Program-made: the position numbers and the translations under genes | Shown: positions 25,724 through 33,578 of the stretch, in pieces | Layout of the letters: each line of letters opens with the position of its first letter | Numbering within the stretch: the stretch's first letter is position 1 | NCBI RefSeq assembly: GCF_015169395.1 | Contig: NZ_CP063458.1 | Coordinates: 4,836,001-4,900,000 of the forward strand | DNA: 64,000 nucleotides | Direction of reading: 5' to 3' | Source of the DNA: Humisphaera borealis | GTDB taxonomy: Bacteria > Planctomycetota > Phycisphaerae > Tepidisphaerales > Tepidisphaeraceae | The notes under the pieces: generated by a model | Seen by the model: only the letters and a program-made list of their open reading frames with translations | The model's database searches: none | What the model was told of the DNA's origin: nothing

Positions 25724-25875
25724 TCACCACGAACGGCACGGAGAACACGGAGAAATCACGGAGGGTTCACGCGAACGTGATCGGTGCAAGTTGCAAATCG
25801 AGTGACTCGCTCAAGTGGCTTGTACGGTTCTTCTCCGTGCTTATCTCCGTGAACTCCGTGTTCTCCGTGGTGACT
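25724..25875. repeat. Outer CACGGAG inverted pair upstream of gluQ
   Basis: Arms at 25724-25763 (TCACCACGAACGGCACGGAG...) and 25833-25875 (...TTCTCCGTGGTGA) enclose about 70 bases. It lies between divergent genes gluQ and 26234. The rest of the gap, 25876-26233, shows no gene. Confidence 0.8.
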
Positions 25876-26233
25876 CGTCCGGCTTAAGCTCAATCGCAGT
25901 AAGGGGCGACTAACGGTGCCGAGTGCCGTCCCTCGTGCCACCCCATGGCAATAGGGCGTGATGTTGGCTGGCGGGTGTGGATCAGGCGAATAACTATGGC
26001 TTCCAGATAGCGCCGAGATCCGACCGGCGACTCACATCTAGTCTGACTCGGAGGATCCAGTGATTGAAAGCCGTCAGTTTGCGATGGGATTCAAGGGTTA
26101 TCCGTATTGTCGGCGACGTTATTGTAGATCGGGAAACGTCTGAGAATCGTGTTGCACAAGGTTTATGGACTTGCGTGAATTATGAACAGGGCGTATGTTA
26201 ATCGCGGTTTGGGGAGAATAAGGAAACTGTATT

Positions 26234-26644
26234 ATGGCACGCACAGCGAACACTTCGACTTTGAATATTCTGGATCTCGAGCGCGTACTCAACGAACGCA
26301 AGCGGCTGCTGGACAAGCTGCTGAAAAAGCGGACCAAGGCGCAGGCCAAGGTTGATGCGGTGGACGCCGAGATCGCAAAGGTATCGGGCGGCGCGATCAG
26401 CCTCGGTGGCCGTGGGCCGGGCAGCCGTGCTCATAACGATCGCCCGCTTCCGGATTACATTGAAGAAGTCCTCGCCAAGAATGGCAAGCCGATGAAGGTC
26501 GGCGACATCATGGCTGGTGTGCAGGCGGCCGGGTACAAGAGCAACAGCAAGTCATTTAAGAATATTGTCAACCAGCAGCTGATCAAGGAACGCAAGCGTT
26601 TCAATCAGGTCAGCCGCGGGCTGTACGGCCTGCTGAAGAAGTAA
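26234..26644 (+). CDS. Coiled-coil plus HARE/winged-helix-like DNA-binding protein
   Basis: 136 residues. The first half is a helical, coiled-coil-like segment (LDLERVLNERKRLLDKLLKK, then AQAKVDAVDAEIAKV at about 14-53). A glycine-rich hinge GGAISLGGRGPGS follows. The second half, PLPDYIEEVLAKNGKPMKVG (DIMAGVQAAGYKSNSKSFKN) and then QVSRGLYGLLKK, resembles the HARE-type winged helix. This suggests a small dimeric DNA-binding protein, perhaps chromatin-like or a regulator; the assignment is from motif reading. The upstream gap is unusually AT-rich for this genome (26040-26230). ATG 26234 follows GGAAAC. Confidence 0.65.
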   Translation: MARTANTSTLNILDLERVLNERKRLLDKLLKKRTKAQAKVDAVDAEIAKVSGGAISLGGRGPGSRAHNDRPLPDYIEEVLAKNGKPMKVGDIMAGVQAAGYKSNSKSFKNIVNQQLIKERKRFNQVSRGLYGLLKK

Positions 26645-26736
26645 ACGCAGATACACATCTTTGCTAAAATAATGCTCGCGGTCCGCCAATGCGCGATCCG
26701 CGGGTGCATCTTTAAAGCGCGTGACGCTATCAAGGC

Positions 26737-26801
26737 AGCCGCGCACGAAGGAACAGGAGTAGCCTGAGACGGCGTTGCTCCCGCTTACTTCGTGCGCGGC
26801 T
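26737..26801. repeat. Hairpin repeat between convergent genes (AGCCGCGCACGAAG family)
   Basis: Arms 26737-26750 and 26788-26801 are exact 14-bp complements, the same family as 13171-13281. The right arm overlaps the last codons of the ASCH gene, and its GAAGTAAGCGGG supplies that gene's stop codon. Confidence 0.85.
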
Positions 26802-27165
26802 CTTTCTGCTTTTCTGAATCCGCGCCTGTCACTCTTCTCTCCTTCGCCGCAGGCGGTGGCGCGTCGAGCAGGCGGAAGCGGATTCGAAGCCATTTCTTCC
26901 CGTCGCGACCCGGTGCCGGATAACACTCCCTGAGTATCGCACGCAGCGCGGCCAGCGTCGGCAGTCCATCGGCCTGTGCGTCACGCCTGGTCATCCCGCG
27001 AAGATCGATCACCTCGACGGCCTCAATCGCGAGCCAGCCGACGCCCTGAGCCCACGCCTTTCCGCCGGCCTTCACGCGGGGACGGCTCCAGCGACGGATC
27101 GTCGTCACCTTGCGACCAGCCAGGATCGCCTGCTGCATCGGCTTCTTGAAAAAGAGCAGTCCCAT
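26785..27165 (-). CDS. ASCH domain protein
   Basis: 126 residues. The N-terminal pattern LLFFKKPMQQAILAGRKVTT followed by IRRW is the hallmark of the ASCH fold, a PUA-like domain thought to bind RNA or modified nucleotides. A positively charged cleft is suggested by KVTTIRRWSRPRVKAGGKAW. The C-terminal tail from about residue 107 is low-complexity, and its last codons plus the stop lie within a dispersed repeat. It is the last gene of the minus-strand operon prmC / mnmE-like / alkB / ASCH, 53 bases after alkB, so a link to RNA or nucleotide modification is plausible. Confidence 0.8.
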   Translation of the reverse strand: MGLLFFKKPMQQAILAGRKVTTIRRWSRPRVKAGGKAWAQGVGWLAIEAVEVIDLRGMTRRDAQADGLPTLAALRAILRECYPAPGRDGKKWLRIRFRLLDAPPPAAKERRVTGADSEKQKEPRTK

Positions 27166-27218
27166 CGCGGCGACCGATGATACACGCTTTGCCTACAAAA
27201 GGAATCTTTGTCTCGGAC

Positions 27219-27842
27219 TCATACAATCCGGAAGGTAAGATTAATCCGCCCCGGCTCGGGTAGTGGAAGTGTTGCCGGGGTCGTCCCGGGAATGATCTTC
27301 TTGACCCCGTGGTAAGCCAGTCGTCGCGATCGGCCAAAGACGACCAGGTCGCCGGATTCGAGCGTGGTCTGCTCGTAAGGGTCGGTCCGGGACAGCCCGC
27401 CCATGCGGAAAACGCACGATGCGCCGACCGAGATGGATACCACCGGATAGCCCGACGCGATCGCCTCCGGCGATTCGCTGTTATCGACGTGGTCGCCGAG
27501 CTTGCTCCCGGCCTCCGGGTACCAGTTGACGATGCAACTGTCGAACGGGCGCACGAGGCCCTGGGGCAGGTAGCGGGTGGCGACAATCGCCCGCTGTCCG
27601 AGCATTTGCAGCGCGTCGGGGATCGGCGCACAGGCCAGGCCGTCTACATCCTTGCGCACGGTGTGATACTTGTAGTCGCGTGCCGACCAGTGGCGGCCGA
27701 GGCAGTTCATTCGCAGGCTCATCGCCTTGCCCCAGCGGGTTCGCGGAATGTAGAAGCCGGGCGTCAGCCCGCGGACCGTCTCGACAACGGCGATCTGTTC
27801 GGGTTCGTCGAGGAAGGCCTTCTTGTAAACGAAGTCATCCAT
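27219..27842 (-). CDS. AlkB-like 2-oxoglutarate/Fe(II) dioxygenase
   Basis: 207 residues, the usual size. AlkB proteins remove alkyl groups from DNA or RNA bases using iron and 2-oxoglutarate. The iron ligands fit: HVD (the HxD) in SKLGDHVDNSE near residue 120, and the distal His in LAYHGVKKI. The 2-oxoglutarate-binding motif RxNxTxR is RINLTFR at the C-terminus. SIGASCVF-like SVGASCVFRMGG is also typical. It sits 42 bases after the mnmE-like gene and before the ASCH gene, in a run of translation and RNA-related genes. This suggests tRNA or mRNA as a possible substrate, which is inference. Confidence 0.88.
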   Translation of the reverse strand: MDDFVYKKAFLDEPEQIAVVETVRGLTPGFYIPRTRWGKAMSLRMNCLGRHWSARDYKYHTVRKDVDGLACAPIPDALQMLGQRAIVATRYLPQGLVRPFDSCIVNWYPEAGSKLGDHVDNSESPEAIASGYPVVSISVGASCVFRMGGLSRTDPYEQTTLESGDLVVFGRSRRLAYHGVKKIIPGTTPATLPLPEPGRINLTFRIV

Positions 27843-27884
27843 AAGGGTCGTGCTGCGCCGCCGGTGGGGATTGCAGTGCGGCGT

Positions 27885-28943
27885 TCAGCCGATGGCGTGC
27901 AATATCTCACGCTGCCGGGGCGTCCAGCAACGTGGGGAATCGATTCGCAGGTCAAGGCAGCCGAGCCGTACCAAGATGGCGCGGGTCAGTCGATCAATGC
28001 CGGTCCCGGTCCTGGCGGCGATGGGCAGCGCGTCGGTGCCCAGAAGCTTGACGTCCCACGCCGGCGCGACGTCCGACTTGTTCACCGCGACGATTGCGCC
28101 CCGGTGGTGCCGCAGGACGTCGGCCTGCTCGTCGTCGAAAGGCCGTGCGCCGTCGAGCACGACCACCACCGCGTCAGCCGTGGAGACCCGGTCCTTCGCG
28201 TTGGCGATCGCGGTCTGTTCGATGACGTCATCGCTTCGGCGGATGCCCGGCGTATCGACCAGCATGACGGCGACCCCCTCAAGATTGGCAAGCTCTCCCA
28301 CCCAGTCGCGCGTCGTGCCCGGAAGGTCGGCCGTGATCGACCGCTGCCGGCCGAAAAGCCGGTTCGCGAGTGTGGACTTCCCCACGTTGGCCGGCCCGAC
28401 GATGGCTACCGTCGGCGTCAGAAGGATCCGCTGCATGGTGCGATCGGCGAGCAACGCTTCGATGACCTCACGGCCTGGCGGCGATCGTAACAGCGCCTCC
28501 CACGCCGCCGGCTGGGCCAGCACCACGCGAACGGCCAGTTCAGTCCGCGCGTGCGGCAGGGCGGCGAGTACTTCCCGCGATAGCGCGTCAGACGTTTCGG
28601 CGAGATGGATCGCGGCGGCCTGACCCCCGGCGGGCGAAGCCTGTTGCGCGGCCCCGGTTGCCAGCGATTCGACCGCGAAACCGCAGCGGCCCAGCAGATC
28701 GAGTGTGGCCCGCACAACCCAGGGTCCGCCGTGGACGTTCAGGTCGGCCGTACAGGAATCGACCAGAACGACCACCGGATCGTCGATCACCTTGTTGCCG
28801 TCGCTGAGCTGTCCGTGAACGGCCCGGCCGATGCGTGCCCGGCCGGAAAAGTGCGCGGCAAGGAACGGCCCGACGCCGCTCCCATGGATGCGAACGACAG
28901 CGATCGCTGCGGCGCCTGGAGGTGTGAGCAGTGCGGCGGTCAT
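27885..28943 (-). CDS. MnmE-like GTPase, shortened and lacking key motifs
   Basis: 352 residues against about 450 for true MnmE, the tRNA uridine-34 modification GTPase. The N-terminus MTAALLTPPGAAAIAVVRIHG matches the MnmE fold. The G domain is complete: GPANVGKSTLANRL (G1, near 180), LPGTTRDWV (G2), DTPG (G3), NKSD (G4). But the N-terminal SYTGED and AFLNGK motifs used for folate binding are absent, and the protein ends RQREILHAIG without the catalytic CxGK. It could be a paralogue with another role, perhaps in ribosome assembly. It is in an operon with prmC upstream (55 bases) and alkB downstream (42 bases). Confidence 0.8.
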   Translation of the reverse strand: MTAALLTPPGAAAIAVVRIHGSGVGPFLAAHFSGRARIGRAVHGQLSDGNKVIDDPVVVLVDSCTADLNVHGGPWVVRATLDLLGRCGFAVESLATGAAQQASPAGGQAAAIHLAETSDALSREVLAALPHARTELAVRVVLAQPAAWEALLRSPPGREVIEALLADRTMQRILLTPTVAIVGPANVGKSTLANRLFGRQRSITADLPGTTRDWVGELANLEGVAVMLVDTPGIRRSDDVIEQTAIANAKDRVSTADAVVVVLDGARPFDDEQADVLRHHRGAIVAVNKSDVAPAWDVKLLGTDALPIAARTGTGIDRLTRAILVRLGCLDLRIDSPRCWTPRQREILHAIG

Positions 28944-28998
28944 GAGGCGGTCAGCCCCAACGGTGGCGGGGCGGTCGGCGGCGTCATTTGCGGCGACA

Positions 28999-29889
28999 TC
29001 ATTTGCGGCGGGCGGAGATCACCCGGTCATTGCCGCCGTAGTCTTTCAGTAGGGTGGCGCTTTCCAGCTGGTCGTAGGTCGCCACCAGCGCCATCGCCTG
29101 TTCGCCCTGGTTGAACGCGATTTCCAGGTAAATGCGCCCGCCGGGCACCAGCCGGTCGTCGGCCTGGTCGAGGATGCGGCGGTGCAGGTCCAGCCCGTCG
29201 GCGCCGCCGTCGAGCGCGCTGACCGGTTCGAAGTTCTTCACGCTCGGGTCCAGCGCGGCGATGTCGGCCGATGCAATGTAAGGCGGGTTGGCGACAATCA
29301 GGTCGAACGGCCGGGCGTCCACCACGCGGGACAGCGGTTCGTAGAGGTCTCCCTGCTCGACGGTCACCCGGTCGGACAACCCGAGCAATTCGACATTGCG
29401 GCGAGCCACTTCGACCGCCGCCGGGCTGAGATCGACCGCCAGCACCTGTGACGTCTTGAGCTGTTTGGCGATCGCGCACGCGATGCAGCCCGAGCCGGTG
29501 CACAGGTCCAGGACGCGCGGCGACTCCTTGCCGGTTTCCATCCGCGCCATCTGCAGGACGTTTTCGACCAGCGTCTCGGTATCCGGGCGAGGGATCAGCA
29601 CGTCGCGGGTGACGGCCAGCTCGAGCCCGAAGAAATAGGCCTTGCCGGTCAGGTAGGCGATCGGCTCGTGCTCGCCGGCGCGCTTGACCAAATCGCGGAA
29701 TGCCGACAGCTCGGCGTCGGTCAGCGGACGTTCGTAGTCGGTGTAAAGCTTGATCCGCGGCTGGTTGAGCACGTGCGACAACAACAGCTCGGCCGAGAGG
29801 CGCGGGGCATCGACGGTCTTACGATTAAAGAATGCGGTCGTCCATTCGAGAATTCGCCGAACGGTCCATCGCTCAACAGCTCGCTGCAT
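28999..29889 (-). CDS. prmC: Peptide chain release factor N5-glutamine methyltransferase
   Basis: 296 residues. PrmC methylates the GGQ glutamine of release factors RF1 and RF2. The helical N-terminal domain is followed by PIAYLTGKAYFFGLELAVTR (about 77-96) and VLIPRPDTETLVENVL. The SAM-binding motif is VLDLCTGSGCIACAIAKQ, and the catalytic motif is NPPYIASADIA, which defines the family. The length and all motifs are complete. It is the first gene of the minus-strand operon. In many bacteria prmC follows prfA; that gene is not in this window. Confidence 0.95.
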   Translation of the reverse strand: MQRAVERWTVRRILEWTTAFFNRKTVDAPRLSAELLLSHVLNQPRIKLYTDYERPLTDAELSAFRDLVKRAGEHEPIAYLTGKAYFFGLELAVTRDVLIPRPDTETLVENVLQMARMETGKESPRVLDLCTGSGCIACAIAKQLKTSQVLAVDLSPAAVEVARRNVELLGLSDRVTVEQGDLYEPLSRVVDARPFDLIVANPPYIASADIAALDPSVKNFEPVSALDGGADGLDLHRRILDQADDRLVPGGRIYLEIAFNQGEQAMALVATYDQLESATLLKDYGGNDRVISARRK

Positions 29890-29966
29890 AAGGGGGAAGG
29901 TGTACCATGGATGACACTTCTTGGGGAGACAAACAATTACGATTGGACAATTCGGTGCGGTCCATA

Positions 29967-30001
29967 GTCCCCTCCCCCGACGTGTCTACGGAGGAGGGGA
30001 C
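29967..30001. other. Hairpin between prmC and the PHP-domain gene
   Basis: GTCCCCTCC (29967-29975) pairs perfectly with GGAGGGGAC (29993-30001) across a 17-base loop. There is no T-run on either strand. It may stop transcription arriving from the upstream minus-strand gene, or act on prmC's leader. Confidence 0.45.
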
Positions 30002-30070
30002 GGCCAGACATAGTGGGGCAGGGAGGGTGCCCGGGGACGTACCGCGAAGTACTCCCCAAGCCGCTAACCC

Positions 30071-31252
30071 TTACTTGCCGTCATACTTGATCCACATCGG
30101 AGACGCCCAGACCAGTTCGCCGCTGCTGGCACCGTCCATGTCAGGTGCCTGCTCGCCACGTACGTAGTAGTAGCTGGTCTTGCCGGCGGTGGGCTTGGGA
30201 TCGGTCCAGGTGAACTCGACCTGCCGGGTGTTGGGGGTGATCTCGTGTACCACGACATCGTCCTTGACGATGACGACCTTGGCGATGTTCTTCGCGCCGA
30301 CGATCTTCACCCGCAGCGCCGGGGCATCGGTCGTCGTGAACTCTTCGCCCATCAGGTGATCGGTGCCGCCGGTCCGGCAGCGGACATCCGCCAGGATGTT
30401 GTCGGTCGCACCGTAAACCCGACGTTTGCGGATCGCGTCGAGAATGGCTTCGCGGGTCGGCTCGCCGCTGATGAGCACGTTGCAGTAGCTCAGGTGGGTC
30501 GAGATGTGATCGCTGCTGCTCTGGAATGCCAGGCGATAACCCTTGAGCAGGGCGAGGTTGACGAAGCCCAGTGGCCGCCAACCGCCGAGGCTTTCCTTTT
30601 CGGGCGTGGACTGCTTGAGCTTCGCCTCGGTGACGGCCGAGCGCGGGGCGTCCGGCCGCTCGTAGTTGTTGCGGTCGCCCTGGTAGATCTCGACGAACGG
30701 TTCGACGATCGGGTCGTTGTTGCGCCAGTCGGTGCCCATCTGCGTGGCCGAGGTATGGCTGGCGCAGAGGCCCTTGAAGTGGTGAAGGTACATGTAGAGG
30801 AGGTTGGTGTCGGGTGCCGGCGCGAACTTGTCGGGCGACGAGATCGGCAGTCGAGGCAGCGACCGCACGCCGCGCTGGGCGAACATGCAGTTGCGATGGC
30901 CTTCAGGGTAGACGACCGAGCGCTCGTAGCTGTAGACGGGCACGAAGTGCCCCGGCAGGGTAAAGAGCGTGACGGCTTTCTGCGTGGTCCACCAGGAGTA
31001 TTCGCGGCCGTTGCCGTAGTCGTGGTCGCCGTCGCCGATCCAGTCGAATGCGGCGGCATCGATCGCGTATCGCCACATGTCGAGCAGACCGCCGTCGCCG
31101 CCGCCGTCGGGCGAAAGCTCGGTATGGCGGTGGAACTCGCCGCGCCAGATCCGCAGCGATTCGCCGTTCAGGTCGTAGCGGTAGTCGCGCATCATCCTGA
31201 CGTCGTTGCGTTCGGCAGTGGTGTCGGCGCTGACGCCTGCCGCTTCGGCCAC
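30071..31252 (-). CDS. PHP-like metal-dependent domain protein, C-terminal part of a split gene
   Basis: 393 residues from a GTG at 31252. It opens with RIWRGEFHRHTELSPDGGGDG, a metal-binding H-x-H-T pattern like that of PHP/DUF3604 phosphoesterase-type proteins, then FDWIGDGDHDYGNGREYSWW and, later, FQSSSDHISTH. The C-terminal 100 residues (from about EEFTTTDAPALRVKIVG) form a beta-sandwich-like tail. No signal peptide. Upstream of the GTG the same frame continues open without a stop (APKVVAAKVAEAAG, and before it ERVRFGGSAG), overlapping the end of the upstream gene in another frame, so I read this as the C-terminal half of one large exported protein. Confidence 0.7.
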   Translation of the reverse strand: MAEAAGVSADTTAERNDVRMMRDYRYDLNGESLRIWRGEFHRHTELSPDGGGDGGLLDMWRYAIDAAAFDWIGDGDHDYGNGREYSWWTTQKAVTLFTLPGHFVPVYSYERSVVYPEGHRNCMFAQRGVRSLPRLPISSPDKFAPAPDTNLLYMYLHHFKGLCASHTSATQMGTDWRNNDPIVEPFVEIYQGDRNNYERPDAPRSAVTEAKLKQSTPEKESLGGWRPLGFVNLALLKGYRLAFQSSSDHISTHLSYCNVLISGEPTREAILDAIRKRRVYGATDNILADVRCRTGGTDHLMGEEFTTTDAPALRVKIVGAKNIAKVVIVKDDVVVHEITPNTRQVEFTWTDPKPTAGKTSYYYVRGEQAPDMDGASSGELVWASPMWIKYDGK

Positions 31253-33354
31253 CTTCGCGGCGACGACCTTGGGCGCGCCGGCGGAGCCGCCGAATCGGAC
31301 GCGCTCAGCGTGGTGATAAAGATGTCGTTGTTGGGGTCCTGCTGGCCAGCACGACGTCCGCCGGCGTTCTTCCTGCCGGCGTTCTTCTTGGGCCTGGCGG
31401 GCTCGAGCTTTTCGCCGCCGGCCGGCGGAGCCTGGACGAGAACGACATCGTCATTCGACGCCGGATCGTTCAGCGCTGCCGCGCCGTCGTCGGTGATGCC
31501 GGCTTCGGCACCGGCCTGGTGAGGATCGCCGACCTTCGGAGGGTTTATCTCGCCGCGGCCGTCGCCCGAGAATGCGACCAGTACCCCGTCGCCGGTGGCG
31601 GCGATCGCGGGGCGGTTATCGAGGATGTTGTTCGAGCGTGGCACCCATGCGGCTTCGCTCCAGCCGTTGGCGTCGAGCCGCGTGAGGTACTCATTCCATA
31701 CGCTGCCGACGCCCACGCGCCAGTTGCTGCCCGGCTTGCCGCGGAATGCCAGGAAGACGTGGCCGGCGCTGTCCACCGAGATGCGCGGATAGCAGGGGGC
31801 GATCGCGGTCTGCACGCGGGGATTGGGCCCCTTGGCGGCCGCACCCTTGGCGCCTTTGCCGCCGCGCTGTGCGGCGGCGGTTTCGGGCATCGCGTCCATG
31901 AGGTTTGCCGCGGGCTCCATCCAGACCCCTTCGGGCGTCATCGCGCGGACATCGACGTAACGCCCCTGCTGGTACAGCGGGGCTCCCTTCTTCTTGAGCG
32001 CGCCGAAGTCCTTGCCCCACATCTCCGGCGATGCCTCGTACGCCAGCCAGAGCTTGCCCGCCTGGTCAAACGCCATCGACGCCCGCCCCTCGAATGCCGC
32101 CGTGGCGGCGGCCGCCTGCGGTTTGCCTGGTGCCCCGTCCTTGCCGGTCACCGATATGTAGACGTCGTAGTCACCCTTGACATAGGTGTCCCAGGCAACG
32201 GCAACCCGGCCGTCGGCCGCGGCAGCGACGTTGGGTTCCCATTCGTTGGCGGCGAAGTCGCTCACCCGCGCCGGAGCGGAGAACTTCTCGCCCTCCTGAT
32301 GCGCGGTGACGACGTTGAAGTTCGCGCCCCGTCCGGCGACCCACGCGAGCCAGACCCTCCCGTCGGCCGCTGTCGCCGCCGACGGCATGAAATCGGTTCC
32401 GGCACCGTTACTCAGGTTGATCGGCGCGCCGCCGCTCTTGCCGTCGGCGTCGAAGCTGCGGGCCATCAGTTCCCAGTTGCCGTGATCGAGTGTCGCATCG
32501 GCACCCAGGTGGGCCGAGTAGAACACCCACACCTTCCCGTTGCCGTCGACGGCCACCGCCGGTCGGTAGTATTCGTGTTTGCCGTCGGTGACGGCGATCG
32601 GTTCGCCCCAGGTGCCGTTGCGGCCCACCCGCAGATAGACCACTTCACCGCCCGTCGGCTGGGTCAGGTAGTCCAGGTCCTGCGGCTTCTCGATCTTGCG
32701 GATGGGGCCTTCCTGCAGCGGCCCGGTGTTCGGCCCGCTTTCCAGTGTGGCCGGTCGCTCGCGAACACCCTGAAAATCCTTGCCGCGGGTGAACGACAGG
32801 TAGACCAGATACGCGGTGCCGTTCTTCCCAGTGGCGATCGCGGGGTAGTCTTCGTCCTGCGTTCCTTCGGCCAGGGGCGACGTCGACGGAACACGCTCGA
32901 TGAACAGGTTCCCGTTGAGCGCTTCCATCCCCTTGCCCATCGGAATTGCCGACAGCTTGAAAGTTGTCTTGCCGACGAGCGAGTCGAAGGTGATGGGCGT
33001 TTCCGGCTGCACGTCCTGGAGCGTGACCACCAGTCCGTTGTCGGTCATCGGCATCTGCCCGCCGTTGTCGATGCGCTGTTTGTCGGCCGAGCCCTGGACC
33101 GGCTGGCGGCGCGTCTGCACCTTGAAAGCCGCCCCGTCGGCCGAATCGCCCTGCGTCCAGCGGGTGCCGCTGATCTCGCGAACCTTGCCGGCGGCGACGT
33201 CGAGTTTTCCGCTCCAGTCGGTCGGCTCCTTGTCCTTCATTCCGAAGCGGATTCGAAGAGAGACGGCATTCGCGTCGGCTCCGAAAAGGGTCGTGAACGA
33301 ACCCGACCACAACACCAATGCGGCGACCCACGGCGCAACATGCTGACGTAACAT
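31192..33354 (-). CDS. Secreted beta-propeller-like protein, N-terminal part of a split gene
   Basis: 720 residues as read. Signal peptide at 1-26 (WVAALVLWSGSFTTLFG). From about 150 to 600 there are repeated sialidase/BNR-like blades: DEDYPAIATGKNGTAYLVYL, YYRPAVAVDGNGKVWVFYS, FMPSAATAADGRVWLAWVAG, WEPNVAAAADGRVAVAWD and YPRISVDSAGHVFLAFRG. A lysine- and alanine-rich linker follows (about 640-690). The final residues, after DIFITTLSAS, turn into arginine/proline-rich sequence of out-of-frame type, ending near 31192, while the -1 frame continues as sensible protein into the PHP-like gene. Probably one polypeptide of about 1,100 residues broken near 31300. Exported; substrate unknown. Confidence 0.75.
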   Translation of the reverse strand: MLRQHVAPWVAALVLWSGSFTTLFGADANAVSLRIRFGMKDKEPTDWSGKLDVAAGKVREISGTRWTQGDSADGAAFKVQTRRQPVQGSADKQRIDNGGQMPMTDNGLVVTLQDVQPETPITFDSLVGKTTFKLSAIPMGKGMEALNGNLFIERVPSTSPLAEGTQDEDYPAIATGKNGTAYLVYLSFTRGKDFQGVRERPATLESGPNTGPLQEGPIRKIEKPQDLDYLTQPTGGEVVYLRVGRNGTWGEPIAVTDGKHEYYRPAVAVDGNGKVWVFYSAHLGADATLDHGNWELMARSFDADGKSGGAPINLSNGAGTDFMPSAATAADGRVWLAWVAGRGANFNVVTAHQEGEKFSAPARVSDFAANEWEPNVAAAADGRVAVAWDTYVKGDYDVYISVTGKDGAPGKPQAAAATAAFEGRASMAFDQAGKLWLAYEASPEMWGKDFGALKKKGAPLYQQGRYVDVRAMTPEGVWMEPAANLMDAMPETAAAQRGGKGAKGAAAKGPNPRVQTAIAPCYPRISVDSAGHVFLAFRGKPGSNWRVGVGSVWNEYLTRLDANGWSEAAWVPRSNNILDNRPAIAATGDGVLVAFSGDGRGEINPPKVGDPHQAGAEAGITDDGAAALNDPASNDDVVLVQAPPAGGEKLEPARPKKNAGRKNAGGRRAGQQDPNNDIFITTLSASDSAAPPARPRSSPRRWPKRQASAPTPLPNATTSG

Positions 33355-33467
33355 GCGATCCTCCAGAAATGTCCAGACCCCGGGCCGGTTCAGGCCCGCA
33401 ATGCCCTAACGGCCTGCGCCTCCAACTATTGCCAAGGTGCGTGCTGCGTGCCGGTGTCGAAACATTC

Positions 33468-33547
33468 TGATTAGCGGTCGCACCGAAGGTGCACGTCTTT
33501 TGGATGGGACGTCGAAAAGAGTGCACCTGCGGTGCGACCGCTAATCA
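33468..33547. repeat. 27-bp inverted repeat (TTAGCGGTCGCACCG)
   Basis: Arms 33468-33494 and 33521-33547 match over 27 bases with one mismatch. It lies between the HupE-like gene stop and the propeller gene start, both on the minus strand. Confidence 0.9.
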
Positions 33548-33578
33548 AGCTACGCGTGTTGGCTTCCGCGAGTGCGGC

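Noticed and set aside
27309-28490. 393-codon plus-strand frame across alkB and the mnmE-like gene
   Set aside because: Antisense to two genes with clear catalytic motifs.
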